Under the pieces are notes generated by a model. That model was not told where the DNA came from and searched no databases. It saw only the letters and a list, made by a program, of their open reading frames with translations. Shown one piece after another: positions 5,435 to 7,597 of a stretch of 7,597 nucleotides of DNA. Position 1 is the first letter of the stretch. The number at the start of each line of letters is the position of its first letter. Origin of the DNA: Clostridiales bacterium (lineage in GTDB: Bacteria > Bacillota > Clostridia > Oscillospirales > JAAYOS01); NCBI GenBank assembly GCA_012521525.1, contig JAAYMG010000109.1, forward strand, positions 1 through 7,597. Reading direction: 5' to 3'. The translations under genes and the position numbers were made by a program.

Positions 5435-6979
5435 TCAGAAATCGTCCTGAAGAACAAGCCCATTGGGTGTAAGGCGATATACCTTGTCACATACCTCGGA
5501 CAGGAATTTGCGGTCGTGCGAAACGCTTATTATGGCGCCTTTGTAATCGACAAGGACTTTTCTTATGACCGGATTGGACAGAGGACTGAAATTACGAGTC
5601 GGTTCATCAAGTATCAGAACATTGCATCCCCTTAAAATCATGCTGAGGAACAACAGCTTCGCCTTCTGGCCTCCGGACAGGTCCGAAATATCGGATGTCA
5701 TCTCCTCATGGGTATATTTCATACTCCCGAGAAAGGTCCTTGCCTTTGTGATTTCTTCCCTGCTCCCGTCTTTTGCAAGGAGCGATACGGGGGTCTGGCA
5801 GGGATCGAGGAGATCACCGTAGTTCTGGGGCATATAGGCAGCATTTATATCTGTCCTCTTCAACAGCTCCTGCGCGATGATCCGCAGCAGTGTCGTTTTG
5901 CCGCTTCCGTTTGCCCCGATTATGCCTACGCGTTCCGGGCCAACGACCGATAGACTGACATTTCGTGCTAGGATCCTGCCGCCGTCACCGGATTTCAGTT
6001 CATCGATCTGCATATCGAGGATCCTCTTGGAAGCAGGCAGGTTTATGTCGTCTCCGAATGATACCAGTATCGCTTCCTCAGCCTCAGGAAATTCGGTAAA
6101 CGATTCCTTTTCCCTTTCAAAGCGCGCCTTCATGGATTTCATGGAATGGATCTTCTTCTTTAGAAGGCGTCCGCCGCTGGGATCGGCTCGTGAAATCGTG
6201 TTTTGACGGTGTTCTACCTTGCTGTATATCTGCCTCCAGCGGTCCATTTTCTCATTGTACTCTTCCCTTTCGCTCCGTGCGACCTGTTCCTGGTGCAGGA
6301 ACTTTCTTGTCCTGGCTTCGACATAACTGCGGTAGTCCGTTTTTTGCACGGTGCATCGCGGCCTGGTCTTTTTCCGAAGCTGTTCCAGGTGTATGATTTT
6401 GTTCGCCGTATTTTCCAAAAGGGTTTCGTCGTGTGAAACGTACAGTATCGGCAGTTTGCATTCCGAGATAAAAGACTCAAGCCACATTACCGTATCAATA
6501 TCCAGATCATTTGTCGGTTCGTCCAGAAGCAGCAGATCCGGGGATCGCATAAGGATCCTGGCGAGCCGGATTTTGACCTTTTCTCCTCCGGACAGGGTGT
6601 TGACAGGTCTGTCCTCATAATAAAGCCCGGGCTCTATGCCGAGTTCGCTGAAGGTTTTGATATGCGCGCTATAGTCATAGTCGTTGTCTGAAATATACTT
6701 GCAAAAATATTGATAGACAGAAAGGTTGCCGTCAGAAGGATCCATTTCCTGCTCAAGATATCCGATGACCGCATTGTTCGTAACTATTTCGCCGGTCCAC
6801 GTGCAATATGGCTCGACAGACTGCGGCGAATATATCAGCTTCAACACCGTGCTTTTCCCGTTGCCTTCTTCTCCGATCATTGCCGCCTTGTCCCCTGCAT
6901 TTACCGTAAACGAAAGATCCGCGACAAGCTCCCTGCTGTCCTTATTCATGATTATAGTCAGGTTCTTTATGTCAAGCAT
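5435..6979 (-). CDS. ABC-F family ATPase (ribosomal protection or translation factor type)
   Basis: 514 residues with two ABC cassettes and no membrane segment, the layout of ABC-F proteins, which act in the ribosomal E site rather than in transport. Cassette 1: Walker A GEEGNGKST (36-44), signature LSGGE (129-133), Walker B LLLLDEPTNDLD (149-160), switch VSHD (181-184). A charged helical linker of about 100 residues (about 205-300), the part that reaches toward the peptidyl-transferase centre, contains DPSGGRLLKKK (266-276). Cassette 2: Walker A GANGSGKTT (355-363), signature LSGGQ (434-438), Walker B LILDEPT (455-461), switch VSHD (486-489). Cassette 2 has RNFSPLS after DEPT instead of the usual N(H/D)LD D-loop. 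The start at 6979 follows GGGAGGA with eight-base spacing. The leader carries a short ORF and terminator, as in antibiotic-inducible ABC-F genes, so a resistance role is the favoured inference; the drug cannot be read from sequence. Confidence 0.93.
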   Translation of the reverse strand: MLDIKNLTIIMNKDSRELVADLSFTVNAGDKAAMIGEEGNGKSTVLKLIYSPQSVEPYCTWTGEIVTNNAVIGYLEQEMDPSDGNLSVYQYFCKYISDNDYDYSAHIKTFSELGIEPGLYYEDRPVNTLSGGEKVKIRLARILMRSPDLLLLDEPTNDLDIDTVMWLESFISECKLPILYVSHDETLLENTANKIIHLEQLRKKTRPRCTVQKTDYRSYVEARTRKFLHQEQVARSEREEYNEKMDRWRQIYSKVEHRQNTISRADPSGGRLLKKKIHSMKSMKARFEREKESFTEFPEAEEAILVSFGDDINLPASKRILDMQIDELKSGDGGRILARNVSLSVVGPERVGIIGANGSGKTTLLRIIAQELLKRTDINAAYMPQNYGDLLDPCQTPVSLLAKDGSREEITKARTFLGSMKYTHEEMTSDISDLSGGQKAKLLFLSMILRGCNVLILDEPTRNFSPLSNPVIRKVLVDYKGAIISVSHDRKFLSEVCDKVYRLTPNGLVLQDDF

Positions 6980-6987
6980 ACATGCAT

Positions 6988-6994
6988 TCCTCCC
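6988..6994 (-). promoter_or_regulatory. Ribosome binding site of the ABC-F gene
   Basis: GGGAGGA ends eight bases before the ATG at 6979. Two other ATGs in the same few bases (other frames) run into stops within a few codons, so 6979 is the start. The site is downstream of the attenuator hairpin and would be lost from terminated transcripts. Confidence 0.8.
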
Positions 6995-7010
6995 TTTTCA
7001 GATGGCAAGC

Positions 7011-7041
7011 AAAACAATACGCCGCTTGAATCAGCGGCGCA
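7011..7041 (-). terminator. Attenuator-like terminator in the ABC-F leader
   Basis: In the minus-strand RNA CGCCGCU (7039-7033) pairs with AGCGGCG (7026-7020) around a six-base loop. A G-U and a U-A pair extend the stem, and UUGUUUU follows (7017-7011). It lies inside the transcript starting near 7179, upstream of the ABC-F ribosome site, so it should act as a regulatory terminator of the ABC-F gene. The upstream SDR transcript, if it reads through, would end here too. Confidence 0.7.
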
Positions 7042-7046
7042 AAGCT

Positions 7047-7072
7047 TCTTATAGGAGTAATGCACTATAAAA
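7047..7072 (-). other. Spacer hairpin in the ABC-F leader
   Basis: UUUUAUAG (7072-7065) can pair with CUAUAAGA (7054-7047), giving eight pairs with one G-U and a ten-base loop. It lies between the end of the short ORF and the terminator. It may be part of the folding switch, but it is AU-rich and only moderately stable. Confidence 0.4.
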
Positions 7073-7080
7073 CTGCCAAA

Positions 7081-7155
7081 CTACCTAAAGAAACGGATTG
7101 ACCTCTGATCCAAAGCAAACGTCGATTTATCGCTGCGTCGTACATTGCTGATCAT
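7081..7155 (-). CDS. Upstream ORF, candidate regulatory leader peptide of the ABC-F gene
   Basis: A 24-codon ORF beginning MISNVRRS and ending SIRFFR, with its stop (TAG) at 7083-7081. AAAGGAAG (7171-7164) sits eight bases before its ATG, a good ribosome site, and the whole ORF lies within the transcript predicted from the promoter at 7214-7186, whose start is near 7179. The peptide has five arginines, two of them AGG codons (18 and 24). The order promoter, short ORF, hairpin, terminator, resistance-type ABC-F gene is the known design of ribosome-mediated attenuation (vmlR and msr-type genes are examples). That the ORF is translated and stalls ribosomes is inference. Another ATG at 7160 in a different frame gives only Met-Glu-stop. 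I do not recognise this peptide sequence from known leaders. Confidence 0.6.
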   Translation of the reverse strand: MISNVRRSDKSTFALDQRSIRFFR

Positions 7156-7185
7156 TCCATCCGCTTCCTTTCGTCAGTTTTGACC

Positions 7186-7214
7186 ATTTTAACATAAGTA
7201 TGGAAAAATATCAA
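7186..7214 (-). promoter_or_regulatory. Sigma-A-type promoter of the ABC-F leader
   Basis: TTGATA (7214-7209), 17-base spacer, then TAAAAT (7191-7186), each five of six to consensus, with a TG one base upstream of the -10 box. Transcription should start near 7179, giving a leader of about 200 bases before the ABC-F ATG. The -35 box begins only five bases after the SDR stop codon. Confidence 0.75.
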
Positions 7215-7219
7215 CCACT

Positions 7220-7597
7220 TTATTGCTTTATATATAAACTTCGGATCACACTGTTGACAAACCCGCAGGGCAATATCTTCTGCAGGACGGCAAACAGCTT
7301 GTATTTCAGGCCAAGCGTGTATAGCGGTTTTATCCGACTCCTGCTGGCTATACGCAGGATATCGGACGCTATCATTTCAGGCAGAAGGCCGTTTTTTTCG
7401 TCCTCCTCCATGACAGAAACTGCCGCCTCTATCCTTCCGCCATATATGTCGTCTCCGCATGTGCTTTTTTGCCTTGCGCCCGTGAATCCGGTCCTTACAT
7501 CACCGGGCATTACGGCGCAGACAGATATCCCAAAGTCTTTAAGCTCGTTTGATAATGCGAGAGTCAGTGAATTGACGGCGGCTTTTGATGCTGAGTA
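7220..7597 (-). CDS. Short-chain dehydrogenase/reductase, C-terminal part (start outside window)
   Basis: The visible frame holds 125 residues ending at the TAA at 7222-7220; the N-terminal half with the Rossmann glycine motif lies beyond the right edge. The fragment opens directly on the SDR catalytic motif, YSASK (residues 1-5), followed by AAVNSLTLALSNEL and then GISVCAVMPGDVRTGF, the usual strand plus PG motif after the active site. The C-terminus ends with a hydrophobic/basic segment (LPCGFVNSVIRSLYIKQ) that could touch the membrane surface. Family members reduce or oxidise alcohol and carbonyl groups using NAD(P)(H); the substrate cannot be told. An internal ATG at 7510 is not the start, since the frame continues through the conserved motif. 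No intrinsic terminator separates it from the ABC-F promoter, so read-through into the ABC-F leader is possible. Confidence 0.88.
   Translation of the reverse strand, partial: YSASKAAVNSLTLALSNELKDFGISVCAVMPGDVRTGFTGARQKSTCGDDIYGGRIEAAVSVMEEDEKNGLLPEMIASDILRIASRSRIKPLYTLGLKYKLFAVLQKILPCGFVNSVIRSLYIKQ

Noticed and set aside
6726..7070. Plus-strand ORFs of 114 codons overlapping the ABC-F start and leader
   Set aside because: They are antisense to the ABC-F N-terminus and to the attenuator, with no domain or ribosome site support.
1..7597. CRISPR array, tRNA or rRNA genes, insertion sequence, phage attachment site
   Set aside because: No regularly spaced repeats, no tRNA-like or rRNA-like stretch, no transposase or integrase motif and no long terminal repeats were found.

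Overview
The window comes from an endospore-forming Firmicute, most likely a member of the Clostridia of intermediate GC content. The main evidence is a complete spoIIAA-spoIIAB-sigF operon, together with strong Gram-positive ribosome binding sites and sigma-A-like promoters. All supported genes lie on the minus strand, so transcription runs from high to low coordinates. No rRNA, tRNA, CRISPR array, transposase or integrase was found.

Layout in the direction of transcription. (1) 7597-7220: the 3' half of a short-chain dehydrogenase/reductase gene whose start is outside the window. (2) 7214-6980: a roughly 235-base control region with a good promoter, a 24-codon upstream ORF with its own Shine-Dalgarno, a spacer hairpin and a terminator-like hairpin. 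It leads into (3) 6979-5435, a two-cassette ABC-F ATPase of the type that protects ribosomes from antibiotics or acts as a translation factor. (4) 5336-4401: a MerR-type regulator fused to a C-terminal membrane domain of about four helices. (5) 4277-4249: an argS promoter, then argS (arginyl-tRNA synthetase, 4230-2479). (6) 2418-2379: a strong intrinsic terminator placed directly against the ribosome binding site of (7) spoIIAA (2364-2059), spoIIAB (2046-1591) and sigF (1585-872), closed by a terminator that overlaps the sigF stop codon. (8) 793-765: a promoter for (9) a lipoprotein with FG-GAP/VCBS-like repeats that runs off the left edge.

How the parts work together. SpoIIAA, SpoIIAB and sigma-F form the standard anti-anti-sigma / anti-sigma kinase / sigma switch that starts forespore-specific transcription. 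The ABC-F leader has the architecture expected of antibiotic-responsive attenuation: translation of the short ORF would decide whether the downstream hairpin terminates transcription. A segment inside the short ORF can pair with the terminator hairpin, which gives a concrete candidate antiterminator. The membrane-linked MerR protein just downstream of the ABC-F gene may be a second sensor, but this rests on proximity only.

The most interesting points are the ABC-F leader (uORF plus attenuator plus candidate antiterminator), the membrane-anchored MerR regulator, and the terminator buried in the spoIIA 5' region. Everything here was read by eye; no homology search or RNA folding was run.
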